A DNA stretch of 34,551 nucleotides from Hyphomicrobiales bacterium (lineage in GTDB: Bacteria; Pseudomonadota; Alphaproteobacteria; Parvibaculales; Parvibaculaceae): assembly GCA_015655095.1 (NCBI GenBank), contig JAATFR010000130.1:1-34551 (forward strand). The letters run 5' to 3'. Of the stretch, positions 1-7,766 are shown in pieces. Positions within the stretch are counted from its first letter, which is position 1; every line of letters begins with the position of its first letter. A program made the translations under genes and the position numbers. The notes beneath the pieces were generated by a model, which saw only the letters and a list, made by a program, of their open reading frames with translations, was not told where the DNA came from and did no database searches.

Positions 1-621
1 GCGGCGATCCTCTCGAGCGCCAAGTCGATCATGGACGTGAACGATCTTTTCGCCCTGCCCATGAATGACGCCGCCGTGCTGGCCCGTCAGATGGCCTCCG
101 ACCACCGCCGCCCCATGCATTTCGCTTCCAGCGTGATGCTGCTCGACTGCGCCCAACTGCGCCACTGGCGCATTGCCGAGGATTTTGCGGCTCTGTTCGA
201 AATGAAACGGGATTATCGTGACTGGATGTGGCTGCTGCTGGAAAAGCCGGACCTGGTCGCGCCGCTTCCCGCCGTGTGGAATGATTTCGACAGGCTGACC
301 CCGGAAACGCGAATGCTGCATAACACCCATCGGCGGACCCAGCCGTGGAAAACCGGCCTTCCGGCTGACTTCACCGCGCGCGGCACAACTTTTTCATCAC
401 GGCTCGGCCTTGCATTGCGCTCGCTCAAGGCCCTGTTGCCTGGCCTGGGCTCCGCCCCCAATGGCTATTACACGCCCCACCCAGACGCTGCGCAGGAAAA
501 GCTGTTCTTCACCCTGCTACAGGAGTGCATCGACCTTGGCCTCGTCAACCGCCAGGAATTGCAGGTTGAGGTGGAGCAGCGGCACCTGCGCCCCGATACG
601 CTGAAGCTGGTGCGCGCCTGA
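1..621 (+). CDS. Glycosyltransferase-like protein, C-terminal part (5' end outside window)
   Basis: The reading frame is open from the first base, so the gene begins upstream of the window. An ATG at 31 lies inside the frame and is probably not the true start. The visible 206 residues contain a conserved-looking stretch, THRRTQPWKTGLP, and the order SSVMLLDCAQL then HW then KRDY, which I associate with GT8-like and related sugar transferases acting on surface glycans. There is no signal peptide or membrane segment in the visible part, so a cytoplasmic or membrane-peripheral enzyme is likely. It ends 20 bases before the convergent gene at 641-1528, which is also glycosyltransferase-like, so the two may both serve a surface polysaccharide. 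Donor and acceptor sugars cannot be read. The gene is almost certainly real; the function is moderately supported by family resemblance only. Confidence 0.65.
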   Translation, partial: AAILSSAKSIMDVNDLFALPMNDAAVLARQMASDHRRPMHFASSVMLLDCAQLRHWRIAEDFAALFEMKRDYRDWMWLLLEKPDLVAPLPAVWNDFDRLTPETRMLHNTHRRTQPWKTGLPADFTARGTTFSSRLGLALRSLKALLPGLGSAPNGYYTPHPDAAQEKLFFTLLQECIDLGLVNRQELQVEVEQRHLRPDTLKLVRA

Positions 622-640
622 GCCCGACCTTCATTCAACT

Positions 641-1528
641 CTAGACGACAGACGGCGGAGGCGCATTAACGAAATCGTCCGTATAGCTCGCGCCAGCCTC
701 CTTGCGACCGCCCTTCATGTGATCCATGAAACTGCCGAGCGGTGAATTCACCAGAACATGCTTTGCCCTGCGCCCTGCGCCAAGGGCAATATCGTGGCTT
801 TTATGCCCTTCGAGCTCCAACCGTTTGCGCAACACATCGAACAGATAGGCATCGTGGTACTCATATTCCCTGAACAGAAGATCATGGGTGAACATGCGCT
901 CCAGTTCATCCATGTAAATCCGGGTCGCCGGGTGGCGCAGATCGAAGACGAGGAAGCCCGTTTCCGTATGAATGGACCATCGGCGCAGGCAGCCCACGAA
1001 ACAGTCCGGCGGCAGGAAACTTTCAAGCTGCGCCGCGCTCACGTCGGCGAAGAAGCGAGTATCGGCGTCTATCCAGATCAGCACATCGGCATCCGTGGTC
1101 CGGGAGGCATCGATGATGGCGAAGCATTTATGCGCGAAACGCACCGCATCCCAGCGATAGCCGAGCCCCCACTTCAAGCCCTTGATGGCATAACGCCCCA
1201 GATAATTGTTGTAACGGAGCCTTGGCTTTATCCGCCACGCCTTGCCATGAGCAAGCCTGCTTCCCGCATGACGCGCCTTGAAGGCCGTGAGGCCGGGGCA
1301 GCGGGCAAGCAGATCGCGCGCCTCGATGCGCGGGCTTTCGACATCGGGCGTAAATTCTTCGCTGTAGAGCAACAACTGAATTTCAGGCGGCCAGTGATGG
1401 TCGAAGGTCGTCGCCATCTGCCGGCCATATTTCTCATAGCCAGCCTTGTGAGACGTCGTAACGACAGCCCGGCGAAGAGGCCGGACAGCCCCATCCGGCA
1501 GAGCAGAGTCCAGCGCGTTATCACTCAT
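641..1528 (-). CDS. GT-A-like glycosyltransferase with DxD motif (hypothetical)
   Basis: This is a 295-residue protein with ATG start and TAG stop, and AAGGA eight bases before the start. The central segment LIWIDADTRFF carries a D-x-D motif typical of metal-binding GT-A glycosyltransferases. It is preceded by a KCFAIIDA stretch, as in proteins that take the subject 'hand' of a nucleotide sugar, and followed by ETGFLVFD and YHDAYLFD. No signal peptide or transmembrane helix is visible. It converges on the partial glycosyltransferase at the left edge, which supports a role in LPS or capsule sugar addition. The exact sugar and linkage are unknown. It could also be a general hypothetical of the capsular polysaccharide type. 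Its use of TAG as the terminator matters for judging the amber codon in the GMC gene at 7767. Confidence 0.6.
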   Translation of the reverse strand: MSDNALDSALPDGAVRPLRRAVVTTSHKAGYEKYGRQMATTFDHHWPPEIQLLLYSEEFTPDVESPRIEARDLLARCPGLTAFKARHAGSRLAHGKAWRIKPRLRYNNYLGRYAIKGLKWGLGYRWDAVRFAHKCFAIIDASRTTDADVLIWIDADTRFFADVSAAQLESFLPPDCFVGCLRRWSIHTETGFLVFDLRHPATRIYMDELERMFTHDLLFREYEYHDAYLFDVLRKRLELEGHKSHDIALGAGRRAKHVLVNSPLGSFMDHMKGGRKEAGASYTDDFVNAPPPSVV

Positions 1529-1553
1529 TCGTCACGTCCTTACCGACTTACGG

Positions 1554-1973
1554 CTATTTCGCAAAAAGCTGCGACATGTCCCTGAACGACTTGAACTCAA
1601 GGGCATTCCCTGCCGGATCATGGAAGAACATCGTCGCATGCTCGCCGACCTCTCCCCTGAAGCGGATATAGGGCTCGATGGCAAACTTTACCCCGGCCTT
1701 TTTCAGCCGGTCCGCCAGCGCTTCCCAAACCGGCATCTCCAGAACCACACCGAAATGCGGCACCGGCACATCGTGCCCGTCCACCGGATTATGATGTGAT
1801 TTCTTCCTGCCCGCGAGACCGGGATCGAGATGGACGACAAGCTGATGGCCGTAGAGATCAAAATCGATCCAGCTTTCCGCGCTCCGTCCTTCGGGACAGC
1901 CCATGAAGTTTCCATAAAATTCCCGGGCGGCGGGAATATCGTCGACTGGAATGGCAAGGTGGAACGGCTGCAT
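1554..1973 (-). CDS. VOC-family (glyoxalase/bleomycin-resistance-like) protein
   Basis: This is a small single-domain protein of 139 residues. It starts MQPFHLAIPVDD and shows the family's opening beta strand with a metal-ligand His. It continues with AREFYGNFMGCPEGR, a central HFGVVLEM, and the closing FFHDPAGNALEFKSF, which has the Glu ligand position near the end. Such proteins form dimers or tandem folds binding a divalent metal and act as lyases, dioxygenases or resistance proteins. I chose the ATG at 1973 because AGAGGA stands six bases upstream. An in-frame ATG at 1997 would add eight residues unlike the family start. The gene runs divergently from the aldehyde dehydrogenase at 2182. 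The substrate cannot be inferred. Confidence 0.8.
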   Translation of the reverse strand: MQPFHLAIPVDDIPAAREFYGNFMGCPEGRSAESWIDFDLYGHQLVVHLDPGLAGRKKSHHNPVDGHDVPVPHFGVVLEMPVWEALADRLKKAGVKFAIEPYIRFRGEVGEHATMFFHDPAGNALEFKSFRDMSQLFAK

Positions 1974-2181
1974 CGCTTGTCCTCTGGCAGGTTGCATCGC
2001 CTATATAATATCCGCCATGCGCTTTCCAAAGCCCACATCGGGGCGGGCAAGACCTGTTGCCTCCCTTCAATGGCTCCCTCTGTTCCCCGGCAAGAGGCCC
2101 CTGTCAGAACAGCCGCGCCCATGCCATTGTGCCCGCCATCGGTTTTCGCACACCATTTCTGCACTTCGAGGGAGTTAGACC

Positions 2182-3621
2182 ATGGCCATGTATGAAGACG
2201 TGCTTCTGTTCATCAACGGCACCTGGAAGCAAAGCCGAAGCGGGGAAACGATCAGCATCATCAACCCCGCCACCGGCAGCGAAATCGGCCGCGTCGCAAA
2301 AGCGGGACAGGGCGACCTTGATGAGGCGCTCGACGCGGCGGGAGCGGCTTTTCTGCTATGGCGGGACACCTCGGCGTTTGAGCGCGGCAAGATCATGCGC
2401 AAGGCCGCCGACCTGCTGCGCGAGCGGGCCGAAGCCATCGCCCATCTCATGACCATGGAACAGGGAAAAATCCTGCCGGAAGCCAGAATGGAAACACTGG
2501 CCGCCGCCGATATCATTGACTGGTTCGCCGAGGAAGGAAGACGCGCCTATGGCCGCCTCATTCCCGCCCGGCGGCCCGGCGTCAGCCAGATGGTCGTACA
2601 GGAGCCCGTCGGCCCGGTGGCCGCGTTCACGCCATGGAATTTCCCGATCAATCAGGTCGTCCGCAAACTTTCAGCCGCGATCTCGGCGGGCTGCTCCATC
2701 ATCATCAAGGGACCGGAGGAAACGCCGCGCTCCCCGGCCGAACTGATCCGGTGCTTTCATGATGCAGGCGTGCCCGCAGGCGTGATCAACCTTGTCTATG
2801 GCGTCCCTTCGGAAATTTCCGAATATCTCATTCCCCACCCCGTCATCCGGAAAATCTCCTTCACGGGATCGGTGCCCGTGGGCAAGCATCTGGCGGCGCT
2901 TGCCGGACTTCACATGAAGCGCTCCACGATGGAACTGGGCGGCCATGGCCCGGCCATCGTATTCGGCGACGCGAACATCGACGAAGCCAGCAAGACGCTC
3001 GTGGCGGCGAAATTCCGCAATGCGGGGCAGGTCTGCGTTTCCCCCACCCGCTTCCTGATCGAGGAAAAGGTTTTCGACGAGTTCGTCGAGAAATTCACGG
3101 CGGGCGCGCGACAGGTGAAAGTGGGCGACGGTCTGGCGGCGGACTCGACCATGGGTCCTCTCGTCAATGAGAGACGTCTGACGGCAATCGAAAGCCTGGT
3201 CGCGGATGCAACCTCGAAGGGGGCAAAGCTTGAGACCGGTGGCAGCCGCATCGGCAATCAAGGCTATTTCTTCGAGCCGACCGTGCTGAGCAATCTCGAT
3301 CTGAGCATGAGAGTGCTGAACGAGGAGCCGTTCGGACCTCTGGCCCTGATGATGCCGTTCCGGGGAATCGACGAGGTGATCACGGAAGCCAACCGGCTGC
3401 CCTTCGGGCTGGCCGCCTACGCGTGGACCTCATCAGGCGAAACCGCCACCCGGCTCGGGCAAGGCATCGAAAGCGGCATGATCACCATCAACCATCTGGG
3501 CCTTGCACTCCCCGAAGTGCCGTTCGGCGGCATCAAGGATTCAGGCTATGGATCGGAAGGCGGTTCGGAGGCCATCGGCGCTTACCTGAACCAGAAATTC
3601 ATCAGCCGGACGGGCGTGTAA
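2182..3621 (+). CDS. NAD(P)-dependent aldehyde dehydrogenase, succinate-semialdehyde dehydrogenase-like
   Basis: This protein of 479 residues has the normal length for the ALDH superfamily. Visible catalytic features are PWNFP with Asn153, the general base Glu251 in ELGGH, and the nucleophile Cys285 in FRNAGQVCVSPTRF. Lys176 lies in the cofactor-binding IIKGPEE stretch. The closing VPFGGIKDSGYGSEGG is also typical. The sequence places it with GabD-like or alpha-ketoglutarate-semialdehyde dehydrogenases, cytoplasmic tetramers that oxidise a semialdehyde to the acid with NAD(P). The start is set by GAGGGAG eight bases before the ATG. It is strikingly similar along its whole length to the enzyme at 22303-23745, so the two are paralogues. 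Here no pathway partner sits beside it; it is followed by the convergent fbp operon. The true substrate is uncertain. Confidence 0.85.
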   Translation: MAMYEDVLLFINGTWKQSRSGETISIINPATGSEIGRVAKAGQGDLDEALDAAGAAFLLWRDTSAFERGKIMRKAADLLRERAEAIAHLMTMEQGKILPEARMETLAAADIIDWFAEEGRRAYGRLIPARRPGVSQMVVQEPVGPVAAFTPWNFPINQVVRKLSAAISAGCSIIIKGPEETPRSPAELIRCFHDAGVPAGVINLVYGVPSEISEYLIPHPVIRKISFTGSVPVGKHLAALAGLHMKRSTMELGGHGPAIVFGDANIDEASKTLVAAKFRNAGQVCVSPTRFLIEEKVFDEFVEKFTAGARQVKVGDGLAADSTMGPLVNERRLTAIESLVADATSKGAKLETGGSRIGNQGYFFEPTVLSNLDLSMRVLNEEPFGPLALMMPFRGIDEVITEANRLPFGLAAYAWTSSGETATRLGQGIESGMITINHLGLALPEVPFGGIKDSGYGSEGGSEAIGAYLNQKFISRTGV

Positions 3622-3630
3622 GGCACCGCG

Positions 3631-3674
3631 AAAAAAGCTTCCACCGCCCACTCACGACCGGGGCGGTGGAAGCT
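3631..3674 (-). terminator. Rho-independent terminator of the fbp operon, overlapping fbpC
   Basis: A perfect 13-bp inverted repeat (AGCTTCCACCGCC at 3636-3648 and its complement at 3662-3674) encloses a 13-base loop. On the minus strand it is followed by a run of six T (3631-3636). The fbpC stop codon (3652-3654) lies in the loop, so the upstream arm is coding sequence. On the plus strand the stem also lies just after the aldehyde dehydrogenase stop, but there it is not followed by a T run. Confidence 0.85.
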
Positions 3675-4767
3675 CTGCAAGAATATGCGCCGCGCCGACA
3701 ACCGAGACATCGACCAGCGATCCGGCCGGGGGCGTTTCCATCAGTGACTTTCTCAATGCGAGGCGAAGGCCGGATGCGGCCGGGGCTCCGGCATCTGTCT
3801 TCGATGCAAGGCCATTGTCCACCAGCTGGACAATGACTGTGCACTGTCCCCCGCCGAAATCCGTTTCCACGATTTCCCCCGACACCCTTTCAGGGAAAGC
3901 CGATGACGCGGCATCCGCCGCAGGGGCGAGAATGATCTGTTCTGGACGCAGCATGATCCGCGCCGCGCCGCGCAAGCGCCCCTGCCCGACAGCGATGCGG
4001 CCAAGCGCGCATATAGCCCATCCTTCCACAAATTCCGCAGGCAGAACAATCGCATCGCCGAGAAATTCGGCGACCATGGCATTGAGCGGATGCAGATAGA
4101 GATCGCGCGGCGAACCGGTCTGCAACAGACGACCCTGACGCATCACCGCAATCTTATCAGCGAAAGAAAGCGCTTCCGACTGATCATGAGTCACGAGGAT
4201 CGTTGTGATTCCCGCCGCGCCAAGAAGGCTTGCCACCGCCTTGCGCGTGCCGACGCGAAGCGCCGTGTCGAGCGCTGAAAAAGGCTCGTCAAGCAACATC
4301 AGGCGGGGGCCCGGCGCCAGCGCCCGGGCGAGCGCCACCCGCTGCTGCTGGCCACCGGAAAGCTGGTCCGGCCGGCGCTGGAGCAGGCTTGCATCCAGTT
4401 CCACCATCGCCATCAGATCGTGAATCCGTGCCGTTCTTCCAGCGTCACGGCGCGGCAGGCCAAAACCGATATTATCGGCAATGTTCAGGTGGGGAAAAAG
4501 CGCGCCATCCTGTGCGACGATGCCGATACCGCGCCGCCAGGCGGGCACAAAAGCCCCGTCACCAGCCAGCACCTCGCCATCGAGAACAAGGCGGCCCGCG
4601 TCCGGCCTCTCGGAACCGGCAATGATGCGCAGAAGCGTGGTCTTGCCGGAACCCGACGGCCCGATGATTGCCGTCCGGCCGCCACGTTCAATCGCGAGGC
4701 TCACATCGGCCAGCGCGGTTGCAGCCCCATAGTTCTTGTCCGCGGATTCGATCGTGAGAAAACTCAT
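3652..4767 (-). CDS. fbpC: Iron(III) ABC transporter ATP-binding protein, FbpC-like
   Basis: This is a 371-residue ABC ATPase. Walker A is GPSGSGKT (residues 36-43), the Q-loop lies in VAQDGALFPH, the signature is LSGGQ (136-140), and Walker B is LMLLDE (156-161), with the H-loop in VTHDQSEAL. The 350-370 length with a C-terminal regulatory/TOBE-like extension fits the FbpC/PotA type. It energises uptake of ferric iron delivered by the periplasmic binding protein. The start ATG overlaps the stop of the permease gene in an ATGA junction, which implies translational coupling. It is the last gene of the fbpABC operon, and its 3' end is part of the terminator. Thiamine or spermidine importers share the fold, but the neighbouring FbpA-like binding protein makes iron the best assignment. 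Confidence 0.85.
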   Translation of the reverse strand: MSFLTIESADKNYGAATALADVSLAIERGGRTAIIGPSGSGKTTLLRIIAGSERPDAGRLVLDGEVLAGDGAFVPAWRRGIGIVAQDGALFPHLNIADNIGFGLPRRDAGRTARIHDLMAMVELDASLLQRRPDQLSGGQQQRVALARALAPGPRLMLLDEPFSALDTALRVGTRKAVASLLGAAGITTILVTHDQSEALSFADKIAVMRQGRLLQTGSPRDLYLHPLNAMVAEFLGDAIVLPAEFVEGWAICALGRIAVGQGRLRGAARIMLRPEQIILAPAADAASSAFPERVSGEIVETDFGGGQCTVIVQLVDNGLASKTDAGAPAASGLRLALRKSLMETPPAGSLVDVSVVGAAHILAELPPPRS

Positions 4768-6356
4768 CGTCCTGCACTCCGTCTCGATTGAACATAGAGA
4801 AGCCAGGTCAATGGCAACGAGAAAAGCACCATGATCACGGCATAGGGCGCGGCGCCCGCATAATCAATTTCACCGCTGAGCGCCCAGAAAGCCATGGCAA
4901 GGGTGCGGGTTCCATTCGGCGCCAGCATCTGCGTCGCGGTCAGTTCATTAAAAATGCCGAGCGACACAAGCGCCATGCTGGCCGCCGCGCCGGGAGCAGC
5001 CAACCGCATGGTGACGGACCACAGCACACGCACTGGCGAGCGCCCGAGGCTGCCCGCCGCCTGCTCAAGCTCGACAGGGGCCTGAGCAATGCTGGCGCGC
5101 AGGCTGATCAGGGCGCGCGGCAGGAACATCAGCGCATAGGCTGCAAGGATGGTGAACAGCGTCTGATAAAGCGGCAGCGCCACGCGGACGGTGATGGTGA
5201 CCAGCGCCAGCGCAACCACCACGCCCGGCAGAGACCCGACAATGTAGTTGCAGCCCTCCAGCAGGCGCTGCAACGTCCCGGGCCTGCGGATCGAGATCCA
5301 CGCCATGGGGATTGCTATCAGCGTTGCGAGCGCGGCCCCGCCAATGGCAAGAACGAGCGTCTGTCCCAGCGCGAGACCAATCTGGTCGAGCCGCCATATG
5401 CCGGCTCCGCCCGCGACAAGCCAGCGCGTCAGTGTCACGAAGGGCACGCCAAGCGACAGGATGACGATAATGAGAGGCAGGAGAAGACAAGGGATGGCAG
5501 CCCGGCCGAGCAGGAAGGGACGGGGCGCAACCGCCGCGCCTGAGCCAACCCGGGCATAACGCTCCCGGCCCCGCAGTCCCCCTTCCAGCATCAGCAGCAC
5601 GAGGCAGCAGGCCACCAGCACGCCAGCGAGCATATTGGCTGCCGGGCCGTTAAAGGTCGACTCAAACTGCTGAACGATCGCCGTGGTGAAGGTGTCGAAG
5701 CGGATCATGACGAAAAGGCCATATTCGGCGAGAAGGTGCAGCCCCACAAGGAGCGAGCCCCCCAGGATGGCAAGCCGCAACTGGGGCAGCACGACACGCC
5801 TGAACACCCGTGACGGGGAATGGCCCAGCGAGGCGGCGGCATCCTCCAGACCGGGATCGAGTTGCCTCAATGCGGAGGCGACCGGCAGATACAGAAACGG
5901 GAAATAGGCCAGCACTGAAATGAGAACACCTGCCCAGAGGCCATGGAGACCGGGCAGCAGGCTGATCCAGGCATAACTCTGCACGAAGGCGGGCACGGCA
6001 AGCGGCGCGACAGCAAGCCCGGCCCAGAGCCGAGCGCCCGGCAAATCCGTGCGCTCGGTCAACCAGGCGAGCGTCACGGCAAGCGCGACGCAGATGGGTA
6101 TGGTAAACACAACCAACAGCACGGTATTGATCAGAAGATCGCCGACATAGGGCCTGAAAATCATGGCCGACGCCGTTGCCCACCCCGTCTGGATCGCGAC
6201 CCAGACGATAAAGCCGAGCGGCAGCAGGGAGGCGATGGACACCAGCACGGCGGCAAGGCTGATCCACGAAAAGGAGGAGCACAGATTTGCCATGCTCTTT
6301 CGCCGGTCAATAATTAAGGCATCTTGCGGCGTGATAGTCTCAACGATTTCATGCAT
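4764..6356 (-). CDS. fbpB: Iron(III) ABC transporter permease, FbpB-like (two fused permease domains)
   Basis: This is a long polytopic inner-membrane protein with about twelve hydrophobic segments. It contains two copies of the binding-protein-dependent permease domain. Each has an EAA-type cytoplasmic loop: EDAAASLGHSPSRVF in the first half and EQAAGSLGRSPVRVL in the second. The fused two-domain form and the size are typical of FbpB. It forms the channel that FbpC drives. The start is uncertain. The ATG at 6356 (530 residues) is used here, but the purine-rich stretch before it is too close to be an ideal ribosome site. An ATG at 6293 (509 residues) lies closer to the first membrane helix. 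A more distant in-frame start at 6476 would overlap fbpA and lacks support. Confidence 0.85.
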   Translation of the reverse strand: MHEIVETITPQDALIIDRRKSMANLCSSFSWISLAAVLVSIASLLPLGFIVWVAIQTGWATASAMIFRPYVGDLLINTVLLVVFTIPICVALAVTLAWLTERTDLPGARLWAGLAVAPLAVPAFVQSYAWISLLPGLHGLWAGVLISVLAYFPFLYLPVASALRQLDPGLEDAAASLGHSPSRVFRRVVLPQLRLAILGGSLLVGLHLLAEYGLFVMIRFDTFTTAIVQQFESTFNGPAANMLAGVLVACCLVLLMLEGGLRGRERYARVGSGAAVAPRPFLLGRAAIPCLLLPLIIVILSLGVPFVTLTRWLVAGGAGIWRLDQIGLALGQTLVLAIGGAALATLIAIPMAWISIRRPGTLQRLLEGCNYIVGSLPGVVVALALVTITVRVALPLYQTLFTILAAYALMFLPRALISLRASIAQAPVELEQAAGSLGRSPVRVLWSVTMRLAAPGAAASMALVSLGIFNELTATQMLAPNGTRTLAMAFWALSGEIDYAGAAPYAVIMVLFSLPLTWLLYVQSRRSAGR

Positions 6357-6397
6357 CCCTCTATATCCCCCCGCGAACTCTCGCCAGACAACAAAGC

Positions 6398-6426
6398 GGC
6401 CTTCCGAGGTGGCACCCTGGAAGGCC
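6398..6426 (-). promoter_or_regulatory. Intercistronic hairpin between fbpA and fbpB
   Basis: GGCCTTCC (6419-6426, read on the minus strand) pairs with GGAAGGCC (6398-6405), with extra inner pairs AGG/CCT, in the 103-base gap after the fbpA stop. On the minus strand it is followed by GCTTTGTTGT, which is T-rich but not a clean T run. Such structures commonly act as partial terminators or 3' stabilisers, so that binding protein is made in excess over permease and ATPase. That role is inferred. Confidence 0.6.
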
Positions 6427-6459
6427 TGTTCCCGACTCGAGAATCTGTCTGTCCGGTGT

Positions 6460-7488
6460 TTACAAAATGCCCGCATCCGTCATCAGATCTGTGACCTTTT
6501 TGCTGTCGAGGCGGGATGGCTCGACCTTTGGGGCCTGAAGATCGTCAAGCGGCACAAGCTTCGGATTTGAGGCGGCGCCGGCACCGACCGCATATTCAAA
6601 CGAGGTTCCGGTCTTGAGGATTTCCTGCCCGCCCTTGCCCGTGATCCATTTGAGGAAAGCCTGCGCCTCCGCGGGATGCTTGCTGGAGGCGACCACGCCG
6701 CCGCCAGAAATGCTGACGAATGCGCCCGGGTCCTGATGGCCGAAATAATACAGCGCCACGTTCTTGCTGTTCTCGCCGGTCTTCGCCTGATCGCCGAACC
6801 AGTAATAATGATAGATTATCGCGCCTTCGACCTGCCCGGCGTTAACCGCTTTCATCGCCGTGCTGTTGCCCTTGTAGGCGGTGAAGTTTTTCCTCATCGC
6901 CTGGAGCCAGGCAGCTGTGGCCTTTTCACCTTTCAGTTGCAGCAGCGCGGCCACGATAGCCTGGAAATCCGCGCCACCGGGTGAAGCGGCCCAGCGCCCC
7001 TTCCAGCTCGGGTCCGCCAGATCCATCAGCGACTTGGGCAGCTTGTCCTCGGTCAGCTTCGTCTTGTCATAGGCAAAGACCGTGCTGCGCGCTGCAACGC
7101 CGGTCCAGTTGCCGCTGGAGGGGCGGAACTGCGCGGGCACCTGCGCCAATGTATCGGCATCGAGCGGCGCGAAGAGCCCCGCCTTGTCCACCAGCGTCAT
7201 GGCCGGGGAATTTTCTGTCAGGAACACGTCGGCGGGCGAGGCCTTGCCCTCGGCGACAATCTGGTTGCCAAGCTCGGTGTCGCCGCCATTGCGAACCGTG
7301 ACCTTGATGCCGGTCTCAGCCGTGAAGGCATCGGCCCATGCCTGGGTCAGGCTTTCGTGCTGGGCGTTATAAACCACGATGCCGTCTGCACTGGGCGTGA
7401 CGGTTCCGGCATTCGCGGCGAGCGGCGCCACAATCAATCCGGCAGCAAGGGCGAAGACGCCTGCCAGTTGCGGGAGGAGGAGTTTCAT
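6460..7488 (-). CDS. fbpA: Periplasmic iron(III)-binding protein, FbpA-like
   Basis: This 342-residue precursor has a clear Sec signal peptide: Lys2, then a hydrophobic run, with likely cleavage after ANA near residue 27. The mature N-terminus contains VVYNAQHESLT, the usual first strand of class-II ferric-binding proteins, with the candidate metal ligand His44. Near residues 226-229, YHYYWFG contains the adjacent tyrosines (228, 229) that bind iron in this family. It captures ferric iron in the periplasm and passes it to FbpB/FbpC. The ATG at 7488 is preferred over the TTG one codon upstream, because AAAGAGG lies just before it. It is the first gene of the operon, and a Fur-type site lies about 70 bases upstream. 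A decayed homologue is present at 30110-30680. Confidence 0.9.
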   Translation of the reverse strand: MKLLLPQLAGVFALAAGLIVAPLAANAGTVTPSADGIVVYNAQHESLTQAWADAFTAETGIKVTVRNGGDTELGNQIVAEGKASPADVFLTENSPAMTLVDKAGLFAPLDADTLAQVPAQFRPSSGNWTGVAARSTVFAYDKTKLTEDKLPKSLMDLADPSWKGRWAASPGGADFQAIVAALLQLKGEKATAAWLQAMRKNFTAYKGNSTAMKAVNAGQVEGAIIYHYYWFGDQAKTGENSKNVALYYFGHQDPGAFVSISGGGVVASSKHPAEAQAFLKWITGKGGQEILKTGTSFEYAVGAGAASNPKLVPLDDLQAPKVEPSRLDSKKVTDLMTDAGIL

Positions 7489-7555
7489 CAAGGCCTCTTT
7501 TGTAATGGCGATCAGTCAGGTTGCCTTTAGCCGGGACAAACTAGCATCCACTTCT

Positions 7556-7570
7556 TAATAATCATTATCA
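7556..7570 (-). promoter_or_regulatory. Fur-type operator upstream of fbpA
   Basis: On the minus strand this reads TGATAATGATTATTA, matching 13 of 14 defined positions of the 7-1-7 Fur motif TGATAAT-N-ATTATCA. It sits 68 bases upstream of the fbpA start. A plausible promoter on the same strand is TTACAA, 17 bases, TATTAA, and the site would overlap its -10 element, as expected for iron repression. In some alphaproteobacteria RirA, Irr or Mur replace Fur at such sites, so the regulator is inferred. Confidence 0.7.
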
Positions 7571-7710
7571 AAAATAATTGTAAGTACCTTCTGATCTCTC
7601 GCCCCGGTCTTATGGACGCAGCTCATCTGCCCTCCGGCAAAGGCGCCCACGCTCGACCATGAGCGGGGGCGCAGACCCACATTGAATCTCAATCCAGTAC
7701 AATGAAATAT

Positions 7711-7733
7711 TTGTATCCAATATATCGGATATG
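7711..7733. promoter_or_regulatory. Putative GntR operator upstream of the GMC oxidoreductase gene
   Basis: TTGTATCCAA (7711-7720; complement TTGGATACAA) is followed by an inverted partner, TCGGATATG (7725-7733). Together 7714-7731 form an 18-base imperfect palindrome with 8 of 9 positions symmetric. The TTGGATAC core recurs at 18397, 19509, 19530 and 19655. It lies 34 bases upstream of the ATG at 7767, a position suited to repression. The 278-base gap 7489-7766 otherwise holds only the fbpA promoter and Fur site. Confidence 0.55.
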
Positions 7734-7766
7734 TTATTCTGATTTATCGCAGATAGAGTATCCTCC

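Noticed and set aside
758..1585. A 275-codon open frame on the plus strand opposite the glycosyltransferase gene.
   Set aside because: It is antisense to a gene with a recognisable DxD enzyme pattern and good ribosome site, has no family features, and arises from the GC-rich codon bias.
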